A stretch of DNA of 64,000 bases from Hyphomicrobiaceae bacterium (GCA_022844275.1 JALHMB010000004.1:538392-602391), one strand, 5' to 3'. Positions 36,564-45,577 are shown, counted from the stretch's first letter. A program made the numbers and translations. The notes: a model not told the origin generated them from the letters alone.

Positions 36564-37018
36564 TTCGGATGCTGCTTCTCGGGTTCGTGGTCGTGATCGC
36601 GACGCTCAGTGGCAGCTATGCCGCCATGCAGTTTTCCCACAGCAAGCCGTCCGCCGCCGAGGATCCCGCCGAGAAGACCGAGGTGGTGAGGATCGATCCC
36701 ATTTCGGTGCCGGTCGTGCGGGCCGGCAAGATCCAAGGCTACGTGATCGGACGCTATGCATTCTCCGCGCCGGCGAGCGCCGTCCGCAAGGACAAGGACA
36801 CGCTGATCCTCTATGCGAGCGAGGCGATTTTCGGGACGGTCTATCAGGAAGAAGATCTCGACTTTTCAGCGCTGAAGATCATCGATCTCGACAAGCTCAT
36901 CGAGCGGGCCGTTGCAAAGGCGAATGCGCGCATCGGCCGCCCACTGTTCGGTCAGGTCTTTGTCGAGAGCATGAATTTCCTCGCCCACGACGCGGTACGC
37001 TGCCAGCCCGCAAAATAG
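36560..37018 (+). CDS. Uncharacterised membrane-anchored flagellar-operon protein
   Basis: This 152-residue protein has an N-terminal signal anchor (IRMLLLGFVVVIATLSGSYAAM) and a periplasmic domain of about 115 residues with alternating strands (VVRIDPISVPVVRAGKIQGYVIGRYAFSAPASAV; DTLILYASEAIFGTVY) and a final helix. The anchor-plus-small-domain layout resembles FliL, but I cannot confirm homology. Its ATG overlaps the flgN-like stop, and it closes the long rightward flagellar block. Confidence 0.65.
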   Translation: MIRMLLLGFVVVIATLSGSYAAMQFSHSKPSAAEDPAEKTEVVRIDPISVPVVRAGKIQGYVIGRYAFSAPASAVRKDKDTLILYASEAIFGTVYQEEDLDFSALKIIDLDKLIERAVAKANARIGRPLFGQVFVESMNFLAHDAVRCQPAK

Positions 37019-37046
37019 GAATTGGAAGCCCCTTGGGTACATTCGA

Positions 37047-37391
37047 ATGACGACGTTGATGAAAGGCCCACACGCCCTCTCCTTCGACTCCGTGCAGCGC
37101 GTGCTGCCCAAGGCAAGGACAGGCATATTCACCCTCGGCTACGTCGATCGCGAGGGGCGCTTTCGGGTGCAGAGCGTCGGACGGGACGACTATGACGTGC
37201 GTGCGCGTCTAAGCGAGCTGATCGGGTCGAGCACGATGTTCAAGTACGCCGTATTGGGAAATGCGCGTGAGGCTTTTCTGGAGGAATGCGCGCTCTTTCA
37301 CGAGCTCAGGCCACCCTCGACCATCATTCATCCTGCCCGGCAACGTGGGACGGACTGGCAGTGCCCTCACTGTCTTCAGTTCGGTCTTTGA
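37047..37391 (+). CDS. Uncharacterised protein with C-terminal CPHC
   Basis: I do not recognise this 114-residue product. It reads like a small alpha/beta domain (LPKARTGIFTLGYVDREGRFRVQSVGRDDYDVRARLSELIG; FKYAVLGNAREAFLEECALFHEL), a pattern reminiscent of GIY-YIG-like folds, and ends with WQCPHC, a possible half zinc site. It starts 28 bases after the previous gene on the same strand. Its last 68 bases overlap the convergent gene at 37324-37578, so one of the two ends may be mis-set. Confidence 0.55.
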   Translation: MTTLMKGPHALSFDSVQRVLPKARTGIFTLGYVDREGRFRVQSVGRDDYDVRARLSELIGSSTMFKYAVLGNAREAFLEECALFHELRPPSTIIHPARQRGTDWQCPHCLQFGL

Positions 37392-37578
37392 GAAACGAGA
37401 GCATGTCGCTGAGACCGCGGTGATAGCCGAGGTGCCAGTAGGCCTGTTCGGGTGTGTGCGGGTCGAGATGCCGCTGATCGGCGAGCGCATACGGTGCCTC
37501 CTCCTCGAGCCATATGCCGAGTTGGGCAATGCGCTGCATGATGCGCTCGTATTTCTTCTCGTCGATCATGCCGGCCAT
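37324..37578 (-). CDS. Uncharacterised 84-residue protein
   Basis: The minus-strand product is helical with a conserved-looking core (YERIMQRIAQLGIWLEEEAPYALADQRHLD; AYWHLGYHRGLSDMLSFL). No signal or membrane segment is present. It lies 78 bases downstream of the lysozyme gene on the same strand, and may be co-transcribed with it. An ATG three codons in is an alternative start. The 3' end overlaps the convergent gene. Confidence 0.6.
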   Translation of the reverse strand: MAGMIDEKKYERIMQRIAQLGIWLEEEAPYALADQRHLDPHTPEQAYWHLGYHRGLSDMLSFLKDRTEDSEGTASPSHVAGQDE

Positions 37579-37656
37579 AGTGCCGGCCTGACGCTTAGAA
37601 ACCGCTAAGCACGCGGTAATTGTCGAGCCATGGTTAGCCAGGTGTTAACGGCTGGA

Positions 37657-38397
37657 TCAGGCCGTGCGCTCCTGGCGCTCGGAGCGTGGTTCTGACGACT
37701 TCAGCGGGTCGGCGAGCGCGGATCGCATCTGAAGATCGAACATCAGCGAGACGAGCATGGAAAGGTTCTGAGCGGAGCGCGCGTCGTTGCTCTCGACCGT
37801 CGCCGTTGCGCCGCTGTCCTCGATAAGTGCCGTCACGGCTCGTTGGGCTGGCTCGAACTGCGGGCTACTGGTCGACGGTGCGTTTACGGCGGCGGACTGA
37901 AGGGGAGCGGTAAGAGGCACTGCGGCGGGCGCGGCTGCAACCATGGGATCGGTCGGCTTGGCTGTGGGGATGGCACCACTCGGTGCTGCGCCGCTGCCGA
38001 TCCAGTCGAACTCGGCGAGCCGTCGCCGCACGAGACCGGGCAGGACCTCGCCGCCGGCCTTCGTGTATTGGAGGAAGCTCTGCTTGACGCCCTCGATATC
38101 CTGGTTGCGCACGGCCTCGCCGAGCCCGCTGTTGATCCAGCGGGTGCCGGCATTGAACGTCAGGGAGGTGAGCGCAGCCTTCGTGCCCTCGTCCCAGCCG
38201 GCGGCGTGCTTCTCTACGATATTGCGCGCGGCTGCGATCTCCGAGGCGAAGCGCCGCTCCGCCTCCTCCGGCGAGACGGCTTCACCCGGGTAGAGCGCCT
38301 TGGTCCCGTAGCCGTTGGTGAACTGCGCATAGTCCCACTGGGCTTTCGGTGTGAAGCCCTCGAAGGTCTTTATGGCATCGAGATAGTTCTGATGCAT
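37657..38397 (-). CDS. GH24 (T4-type/phage-endolysin) lysozyme
   Basis: Residues 1-140 match a GH24 muramidase as found in phage endolysins: catalytic Glu13 in KTFEGF, Asp22 and Thr27 in WDYAQFTNGYGT, then LTSLTFNAGTRWINSGLGEAV and YTKAGGEVLPGLVRRRLAEF. A Pro/Ala linker and a 55-residue C-terminal helix follow. No signal peptide is visible, so release would need another route, perhaps the flagellar exporter. The gene lies beside a flagellar locus whose FlgJ lacks a hydrolase domain, so a role in opening peptidoglycan for the rod is plausible but inferred. Prophage relic is the alternative; no other phage gene is nearby. Confidence 0.85.
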   Translation of the reverse strand: MHQNYLDAIKTFEGFTPKAQWDYAQFTNGYGTKALYPGEAVSPEEAERRFASEIAAARNIVEKHAAGWDEGTKAALTSLTFNAGTRWINSGLGEAVRNQDIEGVKQSFLQYTKAGGEVLPGLVRRRLAEFDWIGSGAAPSGAIPTAKPTDPMVAAAPAAVPLTAPLQSAAVNAPSTSSPQFEPAQRAVTALIEDSGATATVESNDARSAQNLSMLVSLMFDLQMRSALADPLKSSEPRSERQERTA

Positions 38398-38724
38398 GTC
38401 GGCGCGTCGATATCCCTATAGCGACGCCACACCTCGAATGTGCGCCGCTCGAATCGAGAGTGCCTCGGATGGCTTGCGCGGACCTAGTCCCGCCATCGGC
38501 GTATCAATTCTGCAACCGGGCGGCGAGATGTCGCTGGTAATACGACCTCGGTTAGTGTGGGAGAAGAAGGTTTCGTTTTGCTGACATTCATGTTTCTCTC
38601 GCCAAGGCGCTCGTTTCCGAAAGCAGGCTTGCGCCAGGCATCTCGGTCTCTTGGCCGATCGCGGTGCTGTGGTTGCCTTCGCAAGAATGGTCGGGCCTTG
38701 GGGGGCCGGCTCCGGGATGAAAGA
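38398..38724. other. Intergenic region, no gene recognised
   Basis: Divergent promoter region for the lysozyme gene and the membrane protein. An open frame continues upstream of 38725 to 38557 but encodes an Arg/Cys-rich stretch unlike protein sequence. I see no repeat or terminator. Confidence 0.4.
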
Positions 38725-40044
38725 ATGAACGACCAAGCGCCTTACGACTTTGGCTCACAGCCGGCGGCGCTGGGAACCAAGATTGCTGAGAAGAAAGCGG
38801 AAAGCAGCGCGCTTACGGTCGGTATTCTCTCGCTAACGGCCATCGCATTTGGGGTCTATTGGCTCACGGCCGTTATGCTTGCGTCGCGCTACGCGGCAGG
38901 GCACTTCGGTGCCGATGCAAATTTCTATGCCGTCCTGGCAGATCTTGGCATCCATCATCGCGCCGCACGCTTTCATCCCGTGACGACGACGCTCGGATAC
39001 GCGTGGATGAAGCTCTTTTTGCCACTCGCTCCATGGCTCGCGCCGGCAACCATCCTCAAGGCCTTTTTTGCGGCGGTCGGCGCTCTCGGTGTCTGGGCGG
39101 CCATGTCAATTTTCACGGTGCTGCTGCCGAGAGGTTATGTGCTTCTCGGCGGCGCCCTTTACGCCAGCTCGCTCGGCGTTTGGTATTTCTCAGGCATCCC
39201 GGAGTCCAAGATCGTCACCGCGACGCTATCTGTACTGTACATTGCCGCCTATGTACGATTTCGCCAGCGTCGGAGCCTCGCCGCCGCAGTCATGCTGAGC
39301 GTGATGCTTGCGCTCGCTTGCCTCAATGAGATCGTCTCCGCTTGCCTGCTCGCGGTGCCTGTTGTCGATGTGCTGCTGAGGCAAGGCTCCGACTGGCGGC
39401 GCCTACGGTGGCTCGCCGCGCACGTGCCTGTGGTTCTCGTCTCGTGGTTCGTGCTGGAAGTCTTCGTCAATGGCTGGCTCATTCCGGAGAGCAAATATGT
39501 CGAAGGCCAGTCGCACTTCAATATGCTGCTCTACTACATCGCGAAGAACGACTACGGTCTCGCGAGCCTGCATGGCTTCATCGCGAACTGGTTCTTCTTC
39601 AACATCGTGGCGCCGACGCCGCAGGCTTTGCAGTGGGCTCATGTTGGCGGTTACTTCGAGCCGACCCTCTCGGCTTATCTCGCCTCGCCGATCGCGCTCG
39701 CCACGCTTCTCCTCATTGCGGTGATAGCGATTGCTGGCCTGCTGCTGCGTCGGGGCGGCGTAGACCCCGGACCCGGAGGTCAGCTCCTGCTGCCCCTTGC
39801 GGCTTACGGCTTGGGGCGCGCTGTGTTCTTCTTCATCTTCAATCCGTCAGAGCCACTCCTGTTCAGCCCGGCGGTCACCATCGTGCACTGGCTCATTCTG
39901 CTCGTGCCGTACACTGCGTCGCGCTTTCCGGCAAAGCGGGCCCTGCTCGCCGCGCTATGCGTGCTGCTGTTTGCGACCAATGCCGGCTTCATGCTCGGCC
40001 CCGGGGGCTGGTCGGGACTTTGGACTCGTCTGGCCGGCGCTTGA
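38725..40044 (+). CDS. Polytopic inner-membrane protein of unknown function
   Basis: The 439-residue product has about ten hydrophobic segments (LTVGILSLTAIAFGVYWLTAVML; AMSIFTVLLPRGYVLLGGALYASSLGVWYF; LATLLLIAVIAIAGLLL). The first large loop holds an Asp and a His pair (HFGADANFYAVLADLGIHHRAARFHPVTTTLGYAWMKL). This layout recalls GT-C glycosyltransferases that use lipid-linked sugars, but no signature is conclusive. It ends convergently, abutting the next gene. The start at 38725 follows GAAAGA. Confidence 0.6.
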   Translation: MNDQAPYDFGSQPAALGTKIAEKKAESSALTVGILSLTAIAFGVYWLTAVMLASRYAAGHFGADANFYAVLADLGIHHRAARFHPVTTTLGYAWMKLFLPLAPWLAPATILKAFFAAVGALGVWAAMSIFTVLLPRGYVLLGGALYASSLGVWYFSGIPESKIVTATLSVLYIAAYVRFRQRRSLAAAVMLSVMLALACLNEIVSACLLAVPVVDVLLRQGSDWRRLRWLAAHVPVVLVSWFVLEVFVNGWLIPESKYVEGQSHFNMLLYYIAKNDYGLASLHGFIANWFFFNIVAPTPQALQWAHVGGYFEPTLSAYLASPIALATLLLIAVIAIAGLLLRRGGVDPGPGGQLLLPLAAYGLGRAVFFFIFNPSEPLLFSPAVTIVHWLILLVPYTASRFPAKRALLAALCVLLFATNAGFMLGPGGWSGLWTRLAGA

Positions 40045-40920
40045 TCACCACTGCATGGCTTCGGGCGGTGCCTGAACGGCCTCGAAGTGCATGTCGCGGA
40101 AGTCGGCGATCCGCTTCGCCGTCCGCAAGTAGTCGGTCGCATCCACATTCCGCCAGTTGGGCAGGCGATAGATGCATCCGTCACAAGCAAAAAGCAGGTC
40201 GTTGGGCGGATCAACGTGCACCCACTCGATCCAGGATGCGCCCGCTTCAGTGAGCGCCTGCCAGAAGGGGCCGCTTGCGAGGTTTACGCCCTCCGAGGGA
40301 CCGTGCGCCGAGGGATTGAGCCCATGTCCCGAGCCGAACCAGCAGCCGATGCGCATTGCTCGTGGGATGGGCACGTTCTCGATCGGCACCATGCGCGATT
40401 CCGGCTCCTGCACCAGAATGCTGCGGTCGTCCTGGAAAAGACCGCCGCCGGTCCAATGGCCGAAAGCCGGCCAAAGCGCCAGTGCTGTGAAGTAGGGCGG
40501 CGTCGATACTGCTGTCCACGTGCCTTCCATGCGCGCCGGCCTGGCCTGCGGCTGTTGGTAGGATCCCCGCATGTAGCGCGGGATGCGGCGGCCGGGGCGC
40601 GGCGGTTTGGCGGCTAGCGCCGTCAGCGCGTCATAAGGCCGGCCCGGCGGGGGCTTTCCGGAAATCCGCCACGGCGCGGACGTGTGATGCTGCGCGGCCC
40701 AGTAGATCAGTTTGTTGCCCGATGGCGAGAGATCGCACAGCCTGATGAGGCCGCGCATCCATTGGCCCGGCGTGAAGACATCGCGGCGGAGGTCCCAGGT
40801 GATGAGCCGCCAGTATGTGCGCGGCCCGCGACGCAGGATGACAGCCTTCGGTGCTGCCGCCGCGAAAAGCACCTTGAGGCGCGTGCGAAACTGGCCGGCA
40901 GGAGCCGCAGGCGGGGCCAT
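40045..40920 (-). CDS. Conserved-looking hypothetical protein
   Basis: I cannot assign this 291-residue soluble protein. It is rich in Trp and Pro, with beta-type segments (KAVILRRGPRTYWRLITWDLRRDVFTPGQW, LCDLSPSGNKLIYWAAQ, DPPNDLLFACDGCIYRL) that suggest a propeller-like fold. It lies 3 bases downstream of the acuI-like gene and is therefore probably co-translated with it. No signal peptide is visible. Confidence 0.6.
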   Translation of the reverse strand: MAPPAAPAGQFRTRLKVLFAAAAPKAVILRRGPRTYWRLITWDLRRDVFTPGQWMRGLIRLCDLSPSGNKLIYWAAQHHTSAPWRISGKPPPGRPYDALTALAAKPPRPGRRIPRYMRGSYQQPQARPARMEGTWTAVSTPPYFTALALWPAFGHWTGGGLFQDDRSILVQEPESRMVPIENVPIPRAMRIGCWFGSGHGLNPSAHGPSEGVNLASGPFWQALTEAGASWIEWVHVDPPNDLLFACDGCIYRLPNWRNVDATDYLRTAKRIADFRDMHFEAVQAPPEAMQW

Positions 40921-40923
40921 TCG

Positions 40924-41910
40924 CTATCCGATTTCGAGCACGACGCGGCCACGCACCTTGCCGGCGAGAATTTCCGGCGCGAGGGCCACTGCATCGGCGA
41001 TCGGCCGCGTGATCGTGAGTGCATCAAGCTTCGCGATGTCAAGATCGTGGGCGAGGCGTGTCCAAGCTTCGAGGCGGCGTGCCTTCGGCGCCATCACGCT
41101 GTCGATGCCCGCGAGCGTCACGCCGCGCAGAATGAACGGCGCCACGGACGACGGGAAATCCATGCCTTGCGCGAGCCCGCAGGCGGCGACACAGCCGTCG
41201 TACTTTGTCATCGAGATGACATTGGCGAGTGTGTTCGAGCCAACGACATCGACAGCGCCGGCCCAACGCTCCTTGCCGAGCGGCCGCGCGCTTCCGGTTA
41301 GCTCGGCGCGGTCCATGATCTCGCGTGCGCCGAGACCCTTGAGATAGTCGGTCTCCGATGCGCGGCCCGTCGAGGCGATGACCGTGTAGCCAAGCTTCGC
41401 AAGCAGCGCGATGGCGACCGAGCCGACGCCGCCCGCCGCGCCCGTGACGAGGACCGGGCCGCGGTCTGGCGTGATGCCGTTGCGCTCGAGCGCTAGCACG
41501 CACAGCATGGCAGTGTAGCCCGCCGTGCCGATCGCCATGGCCTGCGCCGCAGTGAACGCGGCGGGACGCGGCACCAGCCAATCGGCGCGGACGCGCGCGT
41601 GCTGCGCATATCCGCCGAGGTGCGTCTCGCCAACGCCCCAGCCATTCAGGATGACTGCGTCGCCGACCTTGAACGCGGGATTGCCCGATGCAATGACGTC
41701 GCCGGCGAAATCGATGCCGGGAATCATCGGCCAGCGCCGCACCACGGGTGCCCGGCCAGTGATCGCGAGGCCGTCCTTGTAGTTGATCGTCGAGTGCGAG
41801 ACCCGCACGGTCACATCGCCGTCCATGAGATCGGCGTCCGTGAGATCCGTCCACGCGGCCTTTGGGCCAGCCTCTCCCTTCGTCAGCAGCAGACCTTTGA
41901 ATGACGACAT
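40924..41910 (-). CDS. acuI: AcuI/YhdH-type NADPH-dependent acryloyl-CoA reductase
   Basis: This 328-residue medium-chain reductase matches the YhdH/AcuI group, which reduces acryloyl-CoA to propionyl-CoA with NADPH. It shows [32 protein letters not shown], the nucleotide-binding loop [21 protein letters not shown] and [24 protein letters not shown]. There is no structural zinc site, as expected for the group. GGAGG stands before the ATG at 41910. The precise substrate is inferred from family likeness. Confidence 0.85.
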   Translation of the reverse strand: MSSFKGLLLTKGEAGPKAAWTDLTDADLMDGDVTVRVSHSTINYKDGLAITGRAPVVRRWPMIPGIDFAGDVIASGNPAFKVGDAVILNGWGVGETHLGGYAQHARVRADWLVPRPAAFTAAQAMAIGTAGYTAMLCVLALERNGITPDRGPVLVTGAAGGVGSVAIALLAKLGYTVIASTGRASETDYLKGLGAREIMDRAELTGSARPLGKERWAGAVDVVGSNTLANVISMTKYDGCVAACGLAQGMDFPSSVAPFILRGVTLAGIDSVMAPKARRLEAWTRLAHDLDIAKLDALTITRPIADAVALAPEILAGKVRGRVVLEIG

Positions 41911-42133
41911 GGTTGCCTCCCTGGCACGGAACGCAGTGTACCCCGCCTTTACGCCACGTGCGCGCACCTGTCGAGTTTGGTCGCGCAACTGCCACGATAG
42001 GCGGCCGTCGGGGCGGGAATGCGTTATCTACAGCGGCATTACCGCACTTGTCAGGCTGGGCCAGCTCTGGAATCGTCGGAACGGGCTTCGGGGCATCGGG
42101 GGCTTGGGCCCAGCGACTACGAGGGTGGGTTTC

Positions 42134-42721
42134 GTGAGACGAGAGTGGCGGAAGGCGGTACGACTGCGTGGCGCGCTCGCGTGTCTCGCCGTGCTTTTGC
42201 TCACCGGCTGCGAAGGCACGAGCATTCTCAAGACGGAAAGCCTGACGGCTGCCATTACCCCAAGTAACTTCTCAGCCAACCACAGCAGTACACACGCCGA
42301 AGGCACGAGCGAGATCTACTCGCGTGTTGCCCGCGGCGCTAAGGCCTGTTGGTTCGCCACGGGCAAGCCGCTCGAGAAGACCCATGTCTTCGAGGGCAAG
42401 CTCGAACCCGAGAGCGAGGGCGGGGCCGCCGAAGTGGCTGCCCACATTCGTACGCCCGATCAGCCGAGCCCGCGCGGCGGCAAGGTGTTCATCGTCACGA
42501 TGACGCGCGAAGGCGGGGGCACGAACCTCGTCACCGAGAACCGCCGCATGCCGGATGACGTGGCGCAGACGATGCGTGCCGACGTCGCCCGCTGGGCGAA
42601 GACGGGATCGGCAGAGTGCAGTGAGCTGGAAGTCGCGAACCCGATCGCGACGGCTTCGATTGCCCAATCCTTGCCCGAGCGCAAACCCGCCGTGAAGAAG
42701 GCAAAGGTCAAGAAGAAGTAG
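42134..42721 (+). CDS. Putative lipoprotein, function unknown
   Basis: From GTG 42134 (preceded by GAGGGTGGG) the product has 195 residues with a basic N terminus, a hydrophobic core and lipobox LLTGC, so it should be lipid-anchored. The body holds one further Cys pair (AKACWFATG, GSAECSEL) that may form a disulphide, and ends in a Lys-rich tail (KPAVKKAKVKKK). I do not recognise the family. It abuts the convergent gene at 42722. Confidence 0.7.
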   Translation: MRREWRKAVRLRGALACLAVLLLTGCEGTSILKTESLTAAITPSNFSANHSSTHAEGTSEIYSRVARGAKACWFATGKPLEKTHVFEGKLEPESEGGAAEVAAHIRTPDQPSPRGGKVFIVTMTREGGGTNLVTENRRMPDDVAQTMRADVARWAKTGSAECSELEVANPIATASIAQSLPERKPAVKKAKVKKK

Positions 42722-43591
42722 CTACGCCGCCTCGGACTCGGCGCGCGATTTCGCTGCGGTGCCTGCACCAATCCGCATTGTCCGCGGCCGAATACGCTTT
42801 CCCGTGGCTTCGCGCTCGGCGGGCGGCAGGATATCGAGACTCGGCCAGAGGCCCGTGATCAGCGTGCGCGCATAGCCGTTTGCATGCCCTGAGCGGCGCA
42901 TGGCGGCGGCAGCGCTGTGGTGGTCATAGGCGAGGCGGTGTGTCGAGAGCACCATCTCTCCATCGATCTCGCGGATGAGGCCGTACCAGACATCTGCCGT
43001 GCCATCATTTGCCGGCATTCCGATCACGCCTGGATTGAACCACACGCGACCGCCGACGCGCCTCAAGTAGGGAATGCCCGAATGGCCGGCGATGGTGATG
43101 TCGGCACCGCTCAGCGCGACTTCTTCGGCCAGCACATCGCGCTCGGATTGAAAGACCCAGCGATTGACCACGGCCGTGCCGCCGTGAACGACGCGGAATG
43201 TCCGACCCGCGTAGGTGAAGCGGAGTGTCTCGGGGAGGCCGCTCATCCACGCGCGCATGTCGTCGCTCAAGCGGGCGTTGGCATAGGGGTACCAGCCCTT
43301 GGCGAGGGCGGCGCACTCGGTGCCGTCCTCGAAATTGCAGGCGCAGTCCTCGGCCGCGACGGCGAGCTGCTGCTCGCAGTTCCCCTGGATGACGTGGCAG
43401 CCCCATTCGGCAATGAGCCGGGCCGTTTCCTCGGGGGCCGCGCAGTAGGCCACGATGTCGCCCGTGCAGATCACGTTGACGGCGGGGATGGTGAGCGCCT
43501 GGGCGCATCCGCGTAGGGCCTGGGTGGCCTGGAGATTGGAATAAGGGCCGCCAAAGACCAGGAGCGGCTTGGTGATGTCGAAGGCGATCAC
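42722..43591 (-). CDS. Metallophosphoesterase-like protein with altered first motif
   Basis: The 289-residue product follows the calcineurin-like fold in order: GGPYSN (14-19), TGDIVAY, QGNCEQ, VVHGG and GHSGIPY, then FNPGVIG. In YfcE-type enzymes the first motif is D-x-H-x-N; here the Asp and His positions are Gly15 and Tyr17, which removes two metal ligands. The remaining motifs are intact. It may bind one metal, or be a non-catalytic relative. Start is GTG at 43591. Confidence 0.75.
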   Translation of the reverse strand: MIAFDITKPLLVFGGPYSNLQATQALRGCAQALTIPAVNVICTGDIVAYCAAPEETARLIAEWGCHVIQGNCEQQLAVAAEDCACNFEDGTECAALAKGWYPYANARLSDDMRAWMSGLPETLRFTYAGRTFRVVHGGTAVVNRWVFQSERDVLAEEVALSGADITIAGHSGIPYLRRVGGRVWFNPGVIGMPANDGTADVWYGLIREIDGEMVLSTHRLAYDHHSAAAAMRRSGHANGYARTLITGLWPSLDILPPAEREATGKRIRPRTMRIGAGTAAKSRAESEAA

Positions 43592-43669
43592 GCGAGGGGC
43601 CTCTCCAGGGAGTAACCGCGCGCAAGCTCGCCCGAGGCGAGGGGCTGCGTCAAGTACCCGCAGAAAGAC

Positions 43670-43721
43670 ATAAAGATTTCTTTATATGCTCCTTGCGAGA
43701 GCGTGCCTCTGCCGCTATACA
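43670..43721 (+). promoter_or_regulatory. ahcY promoter with upstream palindrome (candidate SahR operator)
   Basis: A sigma-70-like pair, TTGCGA (43693-43698) and TATACA (43716-43721), is separated by 17 bases. Seven bases upstream of the -35 box lies the perfect palindrome ATAAAGATTTCTTTAT (43670-43685). ArsR-family SahR regulators, which sense S-adenosylhomocysteine, are known to control ahcY through AT-rich palindromes of this kind; the match is from memory. The transcript would have a leader of about 90 bases. Confidence 0.6.
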
Positions 43722-43819
43722 ACGCCCGTCAATTCAGGGCCCAGTGGCTGCGCTTGCGCTCCCGAAGTGCAGCCGGTGCACCGGGTTCCAGGCCATCCTC
43801 AGCCCGAGAAAGGCGCCCC

Positions 43820-45229
43820 ATGAGCACGAAGGACTACATCGTCAAGGACATCAGCCTGGCTGAGTTCGGTCGCAAGGAGCTCTCCATAGCCGAGAGCGAG
43901 ATGCCGGGCCTCATGGCGACGCGCACGGAGTACGGCCCGAAGCAGCCGCTGAAGGGCGCGCGCATTGCCGGCTCACTGCACATGACCATCCAGACGGGCG
44001 TGCTGATTGAAACGCTGAAGGCGCTGGGCGCCGACGTGCGCTGGGTCTCCTGCAACATCTACTCGACGCAGGACCATGCGGCTGCCGCGATTGCAGCCGC
44101 TGGAACGCCGGTCTTCGCGGTCAAGGGCGAGACGCTGATCGAGTATTGGGACTATACCGCCAAGCTGTTCGACTGGCACGGCGGCGGCTATCCGAACATG
44201 ATCCTCGATGACGGCGGCGACGCCACGCTCTTCATCCATCTCGGTGTGCGCGCCGAGAAGGGCGACACGGCGTTCCTGGACAAGGCCGGCTCCGAGGAAG
44301 AGGAGATCCTGTTCGCGCTCATCAAGCGCTGCATCAAGGAGAAGCCGAAGTGCTGGTTCGGCGCGATCGCCGCATCCATCAAAGGCGTCTCCGAGGAGAC
44401 GACGACGGGCGTGCATCGCCTCTACGAGATGCAGAAGGCCGGCACGCTGCTTTGGCCCGCAATCAACGTCAATGACAGCGTGACGAAGTCGAAGTTCGAC
44501 AATCTCTATGGCTGCCGTGAGTCGCTCGTCGACGGCATTCGCCGTGGAACGGACGTCATGATGTCCGGCAAGGTGGCGTTCGTTGCGGGCTACGGCGACG
44601 TCGGCAAGGGCTCGGCGGCCTCGCTGCGTCAGGCCGGTTGCCGCGTGCTCGTCTCCGAGATCGACCCGATCTGCGCCCTGCAGGCGGCGATGGAGGGCTA
44701 CGAGGTCGTGACGATTGAGGATGCCCTGCCGCGCGCCGACATCTACGTCACCGCGACGGGCAACAAGGACATCATCACCGTCGAGCATATGAAGGGGATG
44801 AAGGACCGGGCGATCGTCTGCAACATCGGCCACTTCGACAACGAGATTCAGGTCGCGGGCCTCAAGAACTTCAAGTGGACTAATATCAAGGACCAGGTCG
44901 ACGAGATCCAGTTCCCCGGTGGCAACCGCATCATCCTGCTGAGCCAGGGTCGTCTCGTGAATCTCGGTAACGCGATGGGCCACCCCTCTTTCGTCATGTC
45001 GGCGTCGTTTACCAATCAGACGCTGGCCCAGATCGAGCTCTTCGCCAACAACAAGGACGGCAAGTACAAGAAGGAAGTGTACGTGCTGCCGAAGCATCTC
45101 GATGAGAAGGTGGCCATGCTCCACCTCGCCAAGGTGGGCGCGAAGCTGACCAAGCTCAGCCCCGATCAGGCGGCCTATATCGGCGTCAAGCAGGCGGGGC
45201 CATACAAGGGCGATCACTACCGCTACTGA
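43820..45229 (+). CDS. ahcY: Adenosylhomocysteinase AhcY
   Basis: AhcY splits S-adenosylhomocysteine to adenosine and homocysteine with bound NAD, closing the methylation cycle. The 469-residue length includes the insertion typical of bacterial forms (about residues 140-180). Diagnostic segments are [54 protein letters not shown], the NAD loop [15 protein letters not shown] and the C-terminal [25 protein letters not shown]. The ATG at 43820 follows AAAGG. A terminator lies 25 bases downstream. Confidence 0.98.
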   Translation: MSTKDYIVKDISLAEFGRKELSIAESEMPGLMATRTEYGPKQPLKGARIAGSLHMTIQTGVLIETLKALGADVRWVSCNIYSTQDHAAAAIAAAGTPVFAVKGETLIEYWDYTAKLFDWHGGGYPNMILDDGGDATLFIHLGVRAEKGDTAFLDKAGSEEEEILFALIKRCIKEKPKCWFGAIAASIKGVSEETTTGVHRLYEMQKAGTLLWPAINVNDSVTKSKFDNLYGCRESLVDGIRRGTDVMMSGKVAFVAGYGDVGKGSAASLRQAGCRVLVSEIDPICALQAAMEGYEVVTIEDALPRADIYVTATGNKDIITVEHMKGMKDRAIVCNIGHFDNEIQVAGLKNFKWTNIKDQVDEIQFPGGNRIILLSQGRLVNLGNAMGHPSFVMSASFTNQTLAQIELFANNKDGKYKKEVYVLPKHLDEKVAMLHLAKVGAKLTKLSPDQAAYIGVKQAGPYKGDHYRY

Positions 45230-45253
45230 GGGGATCACTCAGGCCGAAAGTTC

Positions 45254-45281
45254 AGAATGGGCGCCCTCGGGCGCCCATTCT
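45254..45281 (+). terminator. Terminator-like hairpin after ahcY
   Basis: A perfect 13-base inverted repeat, AGAATGGGCGCCC at 45254-45266 and its complement at 45269-45281, lies 24 bases after the ahcY stop. Only CATTG follows, so the T-run is weak. Confidence 0.75.
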
Positions 45282-45577
45282 CATTGTGTAGCAGGGTAGC
45301 CCCATAAAGAGCCGCTGCAATCTCGGTTTTGGCGCCTGCGGCTGTGCGTCCAACGCGCCCGTGACATGCTTCGGTCGCTCTGCCCGGTGCGCTTCATCCG
45401 GCGCATATTCGCCGCCCGGCGGCTGGAGGCCAGGGGGGCCGAAGCAGGGAACACGCCCATACGGCTCCCGCTGCCCGGGTTAAATTCGCCACTTGTTTCA
45501 GGGCCGTCCGGTCGGCCATAAGACGGCAACACGCCGCGCGCCCAGGTGGCACGGCCAGGCTCACGAGGAAACGTCGA
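45282..45577. other. Intergenic region upstream of gshA
   Basis: No gene is supported. The segment is GC-rich apart from TTAAATTCGCCACTTGTTTC at about 45480-45500, which may belong to the gshA promoter. No repeat or riboswitch pattern is seen. Confidence 0.35.

Noticed and set aside
43700..43819. Possible SAH riboswitch before ahcY
   Set aside because: I do not find the conserved core of the SAH riboswitch in the leader; the palindrome upstream of the promoter is a better regulatory candidate.
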